Shown piece by piece: positions 1 to 9,967 of a DNA stretch of 64,000 bases. The stretch is from Pogona vitticeps (Eukaryota; Chordata; Lepidosauria; Squamata; Agamidae), in contig NC_135793.1 of assembly GCF_051106095.1 (NCBI RefSeq), positions 2,151,501 through 2,215,500 of the forward strand. Reading direction: 5' to 3'. Numbering within the stretch: the first letter of the stretch is position 1; each line of letters opens with the position of its first letter. The notes under the pieces were generated by a model. It saw nothing but the letters and a program-made list of their open reading frames with translations, made no database searches and had not been told where the DNA came from. A program made the translations under genes and the position numbers.

Positions 1-678
1 ATAGGCACAAACTGGCTTTTGGACGATGAGGAAAATGTGTGGATGAAGGAACAACGCGTAAATAAATGTGTAGTTTAGGAGGAATGATAAACAAGGTATA
101 AGAATTTCAATGCAGTTAAAGAAAAGAAAAAAACCCAGCAGAAGGACAGGCAGCTGAGAATGCAGTTGGAGTTTGCAGAAACCCAGCAAAATTAAGACAG
201 AGAGAGATTCCCACATCCTATGATGCTCTGGCAAAAGTTAAGCCAGGCTGTCTTACACAACCTTGAGGAGCAAACACCCCAGTCGATAATGATTTTAGGA
301 ATCATTATCATAAAATATGGAAATGCCTCTTTCCTGTGGTGGTCATTAAACGTCAAAGTCGGCTGCGATGGATTAAAACTTACCCTTCTCCCTTAAGGCA
401 CCTGTTCAGCTTGGCGGAGTGACACCCACGACCCTCGGGATAAGCTTCTGCTGCCTCATGTTAACTCCCCCCCCGACCCGATCATGTGAATTGAGCCCCT
501 GGAGGGCCAGAGCACGGCTGCTCGGTCCTTTGGAGGGACTTGGCAGCTCAAAGCAAATAAAAAAAAAACAACAAATCACAGAACCTGCACTGCACTTTAG
601 AAGATGACATTCTCCGCCGTACACGTTGTTCACTTTCACCTCCATCCCATAGTCCCTACTGGGCCATTCTGTACTTAC
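1..678. other. left flank, no recognised gene
   Basis: No coding exon, RNA gene or classified repeat is recognisable here. The stretch is AT-rich at first and becomes GC-richer toward 400-680, where it would form the intron or 3' side of the candidate minus-strand exon at 679-846. Confidence 0.4.
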
Positions 679-846
679 CCACCTCCTCCGAAGGGCGAGA
701 CTGTAGACCTGGACATCAGAAGCGGCGAGCGAGCCACGAGGCGAAGGATGATGCATCTGGGTTGATGGGGTAGACGTGCCTGGCTTAGATTCTCCTTTAC
801 AAGGTGCAGTGGCGTGGTTGGGAATGACCCCGGCCACGCACGGGGA
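679..846 (-). CDS. candidate internal exon of an unidentified gene
   Basis: On the minus strand a segment of exactly 168 bases (56 codons) is bounded by an AG acceptor (ending at 847, preceded by a long pyrimidine run ctttctctttcttt) and a perfect GTAAGT donor starting at 678. Two of the three frames are open. One reads SPCVAGVIPNHATAP at its start and ends QVYSLALRRRW. The segment is CpG-rich compared with its surroundings, as retained exons often are. I do not recognise the protein. No second exon of the same gene was found in the window, so this could be an exon of a gene continuing to the left, a noncoding RNA exon, or chance splice sites. Confidence 0.28.
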
Positions 847-1049
847 CTGAAATAGTTAAAATAGCCATTAAAGAAAGAGAAAGCTACCTTGAAGATCATC
901 TGGGTGGCCCAACTGGCCTTGGGTATCAGAAAGTAGCCACCTGCCTAGGAAGGTGTTCTCCAGCTGCAAGGGCTCCCTGGAAGAATTTATTATAATATCT
1001 TGTGAATGCTGAATTTCAGGATAGCTCAGTGGCTGAGTGTCACCTTCAT

Positions 1050-1440
1050 TCTTCTATGATTGTACGATAGATGGTTGTCCAATTCTCTCTTGAAGGCCTT
1101 CAGCGTTGGAGCATTCACCACTTCCTGAGGTCGGTGGCTCCGTTGTCATACTGCTTTAACAGTTAGGAAGTTTTTCCTGATATTCAGCCTAAATCTGGCT
1201 TCCTGTTGCTTGGGTCCATTCTTGCATGTCCTGCACTCGGGAATGATCGCGAACAGATCCTGCCCCTCCTTTGGAGGACTACCTTTCCAATGTTTGCAGA
1301 GCGCCCTCCTATCTTCCGCCCCCCCCCCAGGTTTTCTTTTCTCAAGGCTAAACATGCCCAGTTCTTTCCATCTTTCTTCGAAGGACTTGGTTTCTAGTCC
1401 CCTGACGATCCTTGTTGCCCTCCTCGGAACTTGCTCCCAA
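1050..1440 (-). mobile_element. CR1 LINE 3' fragment
   Basis: Reverse-strand translation gives ARFRLNIRKNFLTVKAV, the conserved C-terminal stretch of CR1 ORF2. The block continues with the typical CR1 tail about a name-calling 'lower-threshold' segment rich in tccagacccctga-like words. It is 5'-truncated, as is usual for CR1. No intact ORF remains. Confidence 0.8.
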
Positions 1441-2143
1441 CTGCTAAATATTATTTTTTTTGTGTGTAGGCTTTCTGTTCTCATGGGAAGCCTTTTAAAA
1501 TACCCTGTTCTGTCCGTGGGCCAGAAGTTGGATAAGTTACTTTTTTGGACCACAATTCCAACCATATCAACCCAAAGCCTTAACTTTAACAATCCCTGTA
1601 GTGGAAGAAGGAGGTGCAATCCAGAAATGAGGAGGAGCGAAAGTGCTTGGAGGAGGTCTGGAGGTAGGCTGATCAAAGTGTTCACATCCAACATCGGCTC
1701 GGCTCAGCTGGTGGTGGTCTGTTCCAGGGGTGATGAGAAAAGGGATCACGGTTTATGGGTAGGTTGCAGGATGATTTGAGGAAAAGTTGCAAGCGTCCTG
1801 AAGAACTCCCAGCTGTCTCAGCATGGCAAGAAATAACGTAAAGTTACCCTCCATCTTCCTCGAATTAGGCTGCTCTGAATGGATGCTAAGGGAGCAGAGA
1901 ATTCGATGGCTGCAGGATACACCTCATGGGCTTGATTCCAGTTGCAATCACAAATTCACAAGCTGGAGTGGAGAAGGAAGGGGTCATGCAAGCCATGCAT
2001 GCCCTCCACTAAGGGTGCCCTCTCGGGAATTATTATTTTTTAAAAAGGTACTTAAAAAAATCCTCTTTGCCTACCATGGGGAAGGGGGTCAATTTGTTGG
2101 GTTTTAAATGCCACTAGAGGAAGCAATGGGTCCTTTTCTAGAG
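1441..2143. other. noncoding interval, nothing recognised
   Basis: No exon or classified repeat was found, apart from a short fragment around 1530-1560 (gttacttttttggaccacaa) that resembles the arm of a squamate foldback element. Confidence 0.35.
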
Positions 2144-2289
2144 GGAGGAAGGAAGGAAGGAAGGAAGGAAGGAAGGAAGGAAGGAAGGAAGGAAGGAAGG
2201 AAGGAAGGAAGGAAGGAAGGAAGGAAAAGGAAAGGAAAGGAAAGGAAAGGAAAGGAAAGGAAAGGAAAGGAAAGGAAAGGAAAGGAAGG
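2144..2289 (+). repeat. compound microsatellite (GGAA)n-(GGAAA)n
   Basis: About 80 bases of pure GGAA tetranucleotide run directly into about 65 bases of GGAAA pentanucleotide repeat. The switch of unit length within one purine tract is visible at about 2225. Confidence 0.97.
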
Positions 2290-2605
2290 TTAGATATTGC
2301 TCATCACTCTCATAAGCACAGCATGTGCTCGGTGGCATCCTTTCTCTCATTCAGAGGATACAGATGTCCATTTGAACCCCTGTTTTGCACCAAATCTGGC
2401 CGATGAACATGAGGGATCTAGAAAAATCACAGCGGCCCCGACAAGCGGGACACCTGCAAGCTGAAATGTCTTGTGCCGCCCATGGTGGTATAAGGAAACC
2501 CAACGCGGTGGCCTGGCGCTTAGGATAAAGTGGAGAGGAGAAGAACCCTGTGCCTTGAGCTCACTAGAGGGAAGGCAGGATGGAAACATAACCGGTAAGT
2601 GAATC

Positions 2606-2690
2606 AAGGAACCACTGGATTTTAGAGATGGAAAGGATCCCGAGGGTCATCCAGAGCAACCTCAAAAAATAAATAAATGCAGGCTGGCAC
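2606..2690 (-). mobile_element. probable CR1 3' end remnant
   Basis: The words ttagagatggaaaggatcc and gggtcatccag match the CR1 tail that is typically seen as agagttggaaaggacc..ggccatccagtcc. The match is short and degraded. Confidence 0.45.
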
Positions 2691-2777
2691 ACGCTCTGGG
2701 GCAGAGGCAGTGCTTACCATGCTGAGGGACCTTGTCTGGCTAGACTATGCAGTCCAAAGCTGGGAGAACGCACAGGC

Positions 2778-2876
2778 TACCAAATATTGGTGGACTACAG
2801 ACCCCATCGTCCTGATCCACCTCCCAGGCTGGTGAGCGCTGATGGGAACTGTAGTCCAGCCACCTCTGAAAGGCCA
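2778..2876. mobile_element. foldback MITE, hAT-type (tggactacag family)
   Basis: Inverted arms tggactacag ... ctgtagtcca surround a core with accccatcgtcctgatccac and ctggtgagcgctgatggga. This is the widespread reptile element of the form 'actacaactcccatcatccc ... gatgggagttgtagtcca'. It is noncoding. Confidence 0.65.
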
Positions 2877-3784
2877 CGGGCTTCCCACTCCTTGTCCATT
2901 TCCTCACCCAACGGCAGCCACCAAGATGCCTCTAGGGAAATTCCCAGTTAGGGCAGAAAGTCAAGCGCCTCTCGGACTGCGCGCTCCCGGCGTCTCTCAT
3001 GCAGAGGTAGACTGCGCCTGTCCACCCAGTCTCCATTTAGCTGTTGTGGTTCATAAACACCTGGAACTAGCTTCTTACCAGGACTGTAGAAATGGGGCGC
3101 ATAACTCCATCCGAAGCGAGTGATATTTAGAATTAGTCTGTTGGTGATTCTTTTGTTCATATCATGGCTTATTTTTTTAAAATATATATATATATTCTCA
3201 GATGAGTATTGTTTTTAACGCCTGATCCGCAGAGTGACTAACAAGAGATTCAAGGGTACATCCGAGAGACAGGGACTCGCACACGCTGTCATGTATTAAT
3301 TTGGTTGACTCGCGTTCTGACCGATCTGAGCAAACCCCAGAAATGCAGGCAGTGTCCACTCTCTCATGCGGTGTTCCTCTTAACAGCATCGTGCACTTAG
3401 TTGAGTAGATCAGTAAATGTTTGCTACTTGTATCTATCTACCGTACAAAGTTCGCTATTTGTAAAGCCCAGTGTTCTCAGCGTTGTGGGTTCTGTTTGTC
3501 TCTGCGCAGACCAAACAGGACCGAACCGTCTGGAAATTTTTTATTCCTTTCCTGCCTGTCGAGGAAAACCTATCCAAGAGCTGAAAAAAAAAAAAACCCA
3601 CAACTTCTAGTAATCCCTTATGGTTCTTTTATGATTATTACTTTCCAAGAAATGTCGTACAACATAAACCCGAACTGTTGACACTTTATGCATGTTGGTA
3701 ATTTAAAAAAGAAAATAAGAAAATAAAAGATTTTAAGAGGATTTCTGTTTTTGTTTTTTTCTTCTGGGTCTTCAGCTTTCTTTT
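2877..3784. other. noncoding interval
   Basis: No supported gene. There is a short (AT)n run at 3181-3196. The rest looks like unique AT-leaning sequence. Confidence 0.35.
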
Positions 3785-3900
3785 CTGCTCTTTTTAGGAT
3801 TATGGGATGGAGGGCAAGACCATTCTGGGCCATGCTGAGGCTGGCTCCAGGGATTATGGGTGTGGTGGTCTAAAATTCCTGCAAGGGGCCCCACCTTGAG
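3785..3900. mobile_element. degraded foldback MITE
   Basis: ggattatgggatggagggca and a later ggattatgggtgtggtggtc flank gccatgctgaggctggc, the core word of the reptile foldback family also seen at 2778-2876. The arms are diverged. Confidence 0.4.
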
Positions 3901-4825
3901 GAAAATCGATCTAACCAGTGAAGGCTGATCGAGCTGTGATTTTCTTGAGGAAGGAGCCATGAATCCACTTTGGATTTTAATCCAAACTTTACAGAAGTGA
4001 TTTAAGATGCTGGACCTATAAGTTCAGCACATTAGATCAGTCCTTTAATAGTTTGACTAAAACCTAGTGCCGATTTTCAGCAGCCCAATGCAAATTCAGA
4101 ATTCCCAGCATCTGCTGATGAGGCTTGTTAGTCCAGTGGAGTTGGAAGTGATTTAAATGTACAATATTTTACTGGAAGAGTCTCTCTGGGCACTCTCTGT
4201 TTGCTTGCATGTTTGTTTGTGTGTGTGTGTGTGTTTTAAATGGATGTTTTCACCCATTTCTGGACCTGGCACACCCTATGGTGGGGGCTCAAATTGGTTC
4301 CCAAGGACCTTGCCCACGGGGCTCCTGGTCCGTGGTTTGTGTGTGTGTGTGTGTCCCCCACCCCAGAGCAGGAATCTTCTATGGGATGTAATCCAAAGCC
4401 TATGACCGCTCTTGTCCATCACAGTTTTATCTACAGAAAGAGACCAGCCGTAGTCATGTTGACACACAACTTGGGGATCAACGCCCCGAAGTTTTTAACA
4501 TCTCTTTTTAATCTCTCTTAAAATAATTTCCAGCATCCTCTTGACAAATCACAAACATTTTATGTACAGTAATAAAAATAAAGTACTCTTAACAGATGAA
4601 TGTATAATATTATACACCATAGCTATACGGTAGTGCAAGAACAGCCTTGGTTTCTTGGGTTGTTGGTTGAGTGGGGGGGGGGTGTTGGTTTCCCCCACTC
4701 GTCCATAAAGTGCATTCCAATGGAAGGGTCACTGAACGTTGGCCCTCAGAGGAAGGACAAGCCTGGTCTCGTCCAACAAGGATCACTGAACTGTCCAAGA
4801 AAGTCAACTGGCATGCCTGCAGAGA
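3901..4825. other. noncoding interval with short (GT)n runs
   Basis: Two short GT runs (about 4216-4235 and 4337-4354) and a poly-G run (about 4672-4682). A further possible MITE scrap lies at 4083-4140. No gene. Confidence 0.4.
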
Positions 4826-4910
4826 TTGTTGGATTACAAATCTCATCATCCCCCACTGCACCATGGCCAGTGCCAGTGAGGGTTGATGGGTCTGTGAGTC
4901 CAAGAGCCTC
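4826..4910. mobile_element. foldback MITE fragment
   Basis: ggattacaaatctcatcatc ... ccatggccagtgccagtgag ... gatgggtctgtgagtcca shows the arm-core-arm layout of the reptile hAT-type foldback family, diverged. Confidence 0.5.
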
Positions 4911-6104
4911 TAGCAGGCCTCCTTTCTCCCCCACCCCTGCCCCGCACACGCCATAAAGAATCATCAGTCTACCCTGTTTGGCAAAAAGGAGGCCTGGATT
5001 TACCTGTGAAGGTCTTGGCAATTTGCAGGAGAAGGACAGGAATTTTTTTTGATGACTCCCTGTTGTTTTAACAGCAGCAGGAAAGATCCTCTCCCTTAGT
5101 CCAGACCATGAAAACAGGGGAGAAAAACTGGAATAGCCAGGAATGGCTCTTTGTGTCAAAGGGTCGGTTCTGGTATTCAGGGGGGGGGGAAATATGTGGC
5201 TTTAGGATTCTTGAGTTCTGAATGGATCGCCAGAATCCTGTTGCAAAATAGTGCACACACGGGGGGGGGGGGGGAAACTGTGCAAGTGGTTTTAATAATT
5301 TTCTGTCCAACTGTGGCATATTTGGGTGCACCACCAAGCGCACAATGGAGTGCCTGACCTGGGCATGTTGGAGTCAGGATCCTTGCGCACACCAGTTTTG
5401 CAGTTTTACATTTACTTGTGGGCAAAGTCAGGAGGATAGTGGCTGTGGCTTTTACACCAGACTCTGCAGAATCTTGTGGTTCCAGTGTTTTTTTAAAAAA
5501 TACACCCAATAAAGTTTCACATAGAGACGTAAGTTGTGACTTAATTTGTCCTAGCATGCTGAACAAAAACTGCAACACACACACACACACCTCCTCACAG
5601 CAATAAAGCGAGATTCCCCCCCCCCATTCAGCAGCTCTCCGAGCGAGTGTTGTGCATTTACAAGACCTGGAGAGGGATTTGGCACATTTGCACAACATAT
5701 AAAACAGTGGTGCGGCTCCTTCATTGTGGTATGGATTTTTGGAAGTTTTAAGCATCACATGTCAGCCATAATCTGCCCCTTTTTGTGGTTGTGTGCCTCT
5801 GTGCTTAGGATGAGAAGGAGAAACGACGCTTTGAAAAAAACCTGCATAACACAGGAAGGAAATAAACATTTGCGCGCACACGGACACACTCTCAGGCTAG
5901 AGAGGAAAACCTCCCCAGGGACTTAAGTCTCCTTGACAGACTGTCTCATCATCAACAAGACCCTGGTGAGAATCCTTCACACCCCTAATCTGAACTCTGC
6001 ACAGTCCTGCTTCACATCTCCTTTCCACACACGTAGTTTGAATCCAGAGGGAAAAGAGCAGGTCAGATGCAAAACTGCCAGATGCAACATAATTCTGTGA
6101 CACT
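4911..6104. other. noncoding interval with poly-G tracts
   Basis: Poly-G runs occur at about 5181-5190 and 5261-5274, with a short (AC)n at 5576-5592. Open frames here have no family resemblance and low complexity. Confidence 0.35.
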
Positions 6105-6215
6105 CTAAAGACTACCAGGACTTATTTGCATGCCTGCTGTCCATAAAAGCTTGCACCAAAGGAAATTGGCTGTTCCTTAAGGTGCCATAAGATTCTTTCT
6201 TCGCTTTTTTTGGTT
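6105..6215 (+). repeat. unclassified interspersed repeat, copy 1 of 3
   Basis: Contains ctctaaagactaccagga, tccataaaagcttgc and aaggtgccataagattcttt. The last word recurs at 63386-63405, and a related block lies at 46690-46800. The order resembles a common reptile repeat ending in 'aaggtgccacaagactc'. Its class is not decided. Confidence 0.45.
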
Positions 6216-7125
6216 TGTTTTGAACAGGTTAGTACACCTCCTTCCCCCACCCCATTTTAAAAGAATGTCTAAAGAACCTATATTCAGCCCAAAAAGATGA
6301 TCTAGGACAGATGTGGCTTGGGATTGCTCTATGAGTGGCAGGAATGGAAATGTTCAAATACTGTTTCAGAAGTACAAAACGGCACTGAAAACAGACATTG
6401 CTCCATCTCTGTACATGGACAAAGGCAATACATAACCGGATGCAATATATAAAGAAGTTTTCTGCTGACCTTCACCAAAAAAAGAGGATTAAATATGATT
6501 TTCAATTTCCTTTTCCCCTTTCTGGCTACCTGCAGTTTATACTGCTGAGCTAAATGGTTTCTGAAATGGCCTCTCCTCCCCTTTCATAAATGTCCAAGAG
6601 CAGTGATATATAACCGAGGAGAATCCTTGCTCTTACTGATGCTGGTGATGAAAATCCCCCTCCCTTCTCATGCAGCCTCCACAAACTAGCCACCCACCAG
6701 GGGATCTGGTGTGCTGTGAAGCCTCGCCAAGCAACCCACCTAAAGGTCTCTGTGGTCTCATCGGGCCTCAAGAAAGCATGTGACAAAGAGCATGTCACTC
6801 CACTAGCTCCCCTTCATGCTCGTTTGCATCACAAGGAACAACATAGAAAAAGAAAGACTTACAAAGCAGTTCCGTGTCCCATTCAGGCAGCAGGATAGAA
6901 ACAGAAGGCTGCCAGATTTCTAGATAATCAACGAGGATTCACAGCTCATGGGTGAAACATTTAGTCAAACATCTGGACTTCTGTGTTTCCCTACCTGGCT
7001 TGACTTACCATTTAACCTGACGATGAGGATTTCTGCAGAACTCGAAACCCTGCACGCTGTTGGGGAAACTATCACTGATCCTCAGAAAAGCTTTGCTGAA
7101 TTGGGGGATTTGGGTTTTGTTTTTC
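6216..7125. other. noncoding interval
   Basis: No exon, RNA gene or classified repeat seen. Confidence 0.35.
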
Positions 7126-7363
7126 AGGATCAGATAGCTCAGTGGTTTAGGTCTCTGACTGCGGAGCCAGAGGTTGGGAGTTTGATTCCCCCACTGTGTC
7201 TTTCACGAGAAGAGCCAGACTGGGTGGCCTTGGGCAAGCTGCACAGTCCCAGGGCGCCCCCTAGAGGAAGGGAATGGGAAATCACTTCTAAGTAGTCTTC
7301 ATTTGGAAAAATCCTGGGAAAGGGTCACCATAAGTCAGAACTGACTTAATGGCACATGATTAT
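7126..7363 (+). mobile_element. tRNA-derived SINE (squamate type)
   Basis: A pol III box A (tagctcagtgg, 7135-7145) and box B (agtttgattcc, 7179-7189) are followed by the body ctgggtggccttgggcaagc and the tail caccataagtcagaactgac. That is the organisation of squamate tRNA SINEs whose 3' end is shared with RTE/Bov-B LINEs. Confidence 0.82.
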
Positions 7364-7645
7364 CATTGGAAAAAAAATTGAAAGCCCCTTAAAGCTCCCA
7401 TTTTCTGCACCTTAAAAGTTTCTGGTGTTTCTAATCATTCACTGATTTCCACGCACACCACCTTTGCCTGTGCTTCACTTCAGGGCAAGAAATGTTACCT
7501 GGACCATTCATGGGGTTGCTTAAAGTGCATTTGTGAGAAACAGAAGGTTTTGCCCTCGTCTAACACAACAGTTAGGAACTATTGATCAGGAAAGTCATAT
7601 GGAGGGTTGGGAGCAGGCAATATGCAGCTGGGCAATTATTTGTAT

Positions 7646-8480
7646 GTATTCTCGAAGGCTTTCATGGCCGGGATCTGATGGTTGTTGTGGGTTTTCTGGG
7701 CTCTTCTTCTGAAGGTTGTTCTTCCTAACGTTTCACCAGTCTCTGTGGCCGGCATCTTCAGAGGACAAGAGTAGGAACTCTGTCTGTGCTCTGGTGCAGT
7801 TTGTTTGGATAGTTGAGTATTTATAGCTGTAGGATCAGATTTTGTCCTTTTCAGGAGATATGGCCAGCTACAAAATGTAGCATCCACACCAGAATCAAAG
7901 AACATGAGAGACACTGCAGACTAAAACAACCAAAAAAAATTGACAGCAGCTGAACATGCCCTACAACGAGCTTGACATGAAATTCTATTTCAGATACTGA
8001 AGTACTGAACAACACCAGCAATCATTATGTTAGACTGCACAGGGAAGCCATTGAAATCCACAAACACAAGCAGGGCTTCAACAAAAAAGAAAAAAGTTTA
8101 AAACTCAACAAAGCCTGGCTCCCAGCACTGAAAAATACAGCCTGCAAAAGGTCAACGGACTCTACCCAGCCCCAAGGACTGGTGATCACTACACACAAAA
8201 GACCAGCTAACAACACCGATCAATCACAGTGACATATCATCTCTCCCTCTTATCACAACAATACACCCACAACAAAAAACACGCTGATCTCTATAATCAC
8301 CCTATCTCCTGAAAAGGACAAAAGCTGATCCCACAGCTAATATTCAACTATGCCACAAAAGTGCACCAGAGCACGGACAGAGTTCTGACCCCTGTCCTCT
8401 AAAGAGACTGGCAAAACGTTAAGAAGAACAACTTTCAGATCAGGGCCACAGAGCCCGAAAAACCCACAATCACCAATTAT
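7646..8480 (+). mobile_element. Penelope-like retroelement remnant with inverted terminal repeats
   Basis: The terminal segment 7655-7860 (gttgtgggttttctgggctc ... ggccggcatcttcagaggac) reappears in reverse complement at about 8280-8480, so about 200-bp repeats face each other. Between them the plus strand encodes a relic of the C-terminal region: IHTRIKEHERHCRLKQPKK, AEHAL, then HREAIEIHKHKQGFN and LKLNKAWLPAL. This is the GIY-YIG endonuclease end of Penelope-like elements. Inverted pseudo-LTRs are a known arrangement in this group. The copy is short and broken, clearly old. Confidence 0.78.
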
Positions 8481-8528
8481 TTGCATTTTGGTCGGAAACA
8501 AAGCTTGCGATTTCTTCCTCAAGATCAA

Positions 8529-8529
<1 letters not shown>

Positions 8530-8608
<79 letters not shown>
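8530..8608 (+). repeat. (AC)n microsatellite
   Basis: About 39 uninterrupted AC units directly after the Penelope remnant. Confidence 0.98.
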
Positions 8609-8611
<3 letters not shown>

Positions 8612-8760
8612 CATTACAGAAAGTGCAACAAGCTCCTGGTGTGACAATCAGACGTTTTCAGCACTTAAGAACACCCGCCCCCTTCTAACGAGAGGGCATC
8701 TGGTTTGGCCCCTTACCTCAGGCCCTTCTTACTCGTTTGTAATGAGAGCGAATTACGCTT

Positions 8761-9223
8761 CTCTTTTTCAAAACAAGAGCCCCGATCCTTCACATGAGCG
8801 CGAAGCCTCGGTGAAGGGAAGCGGCTTTGCCTCCATTCCGCGGAGCTGTCCAGACCTCGCGGTGCTGAACAGTCCTGGAAGGAGAAGCCGACTCCGTTCC
8901 TGCCCAAACACCGCAGTTCCCCAGTTTGGTTTCTCGCCGCCCGGGGTTGCCTTCATTGCGCACAGCCGCAGGGCCAAGCTCGGCGAGAGAAACAAGCGGA
9001 TGTCGGGCCGGCGCCACCCACGCTGTCCCTCGGGGACGTTCCTCGCGAGCTGCCGATTCCACGTGCCGCCCTTTCTGTTCTTGTTTCCACCTTTGACGGC
9101 TCAGATCAGGATAAATCAGGGGAGTTGAAAATGAAGCGATTTCGCTCTTGGCCAGGCACCTCTCTGCTCTCCCCGGCAGTGTGGTTCCTTTAAAGAGGCG
9201 CGGTGCGGTGTCCCCAAGGGACT

Positions 9224-9317
<94 letters not shown>

Positions 9318-9967
9318 GAGCAGCTTGCAAAATCAGCAGTTGAATTCACAGGGCCGGTCCATCACCCGCACTTCCCTCTCCATCGAAGAAAGGAAAAGAA
9401 CGCCAGGCCATCCAAAACGCCGGGCCCTCTTCCTCTCGTCCCCGCCCTCCGAGCTCCACAGGAAGGACCTTAAAAGGGAGGCGGGGGCGGCGGCGGCGGG
9501 AGGGGGGGAGGCAGAGAATGGAGGCGTCCAGAGCAAGGCGTTCCAGGAATGAGGCGATTGCTCTTCAGCCCCAAGCCCGGGAAGGAATCCCTCCAGGCCA
9601 CACATAGGATTGGCCATCGTGTTACACCGGCCTCTGCCCGGATCCACACCTCCTCCTTTTTGCGGGGAGGGGGAGGGAAAGGAAAAGATGAACCGGTCCA
9701 AGCGGAGGGAGGCACGAGGGAGCCATCCTAAGGGGTGGGGTTCCTCTAAAGAAGACCACGGACCAGAGAATAACCATTAGGAGCGGTGCTTGAACGGGGG
9801 GGGGGTCTCATCTCCAAGAAGGGCTTCTTCCCACGACCCTGCTTTTCTGCTCGGATCTCGGGGCTCCACCTGTCGGAAGTAGAGGACGAGGGAGAGGGAG
9901 AGAGTCCTCCGGGTTTTCGGTTCCCAAAGCCGGCGGGCGCCCCTCCCCGGGCCTCCCTCCTCTCCGC
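8761..9967. other. GC-rich 3' flank / probable 3' UTR of the GPR12-like gene
   Basis: No separate gene is supported. The minus-strand stop codon lies at 9968-9970, so lower coordinates would be 3' UTR. No convincing minus-strand AATAAA was found between 8610 and 9967, so the transcript end is not placed. Confidence 0.4.
9224..9316 (+). repeat. (TC)n-(AC)n-(AG)n compound microsatellite
   Basis: A TC run, an AC run and an AG run abut one another. The TC and AG parts are reverse complements of each other, so the tract could fold with the AC run as the loop. Confidence 0.97.

Noticed and set aside
1021-1050. SINE head (gatagctcagtggctgag)
   Set aside because: Box A-like word only, with no box B or body after it before the CR1 fragment begins.
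7135-7190. Possible tRNA gene from box A and box B
   Set aside because: The body that follows is a SINE, no cloverleaf closes, and several related copies exist in the window.
8481-9128. Frame of 215 codons with a long His-Thr run
   Set aside because: It is created by the (AC)n microsatellite.
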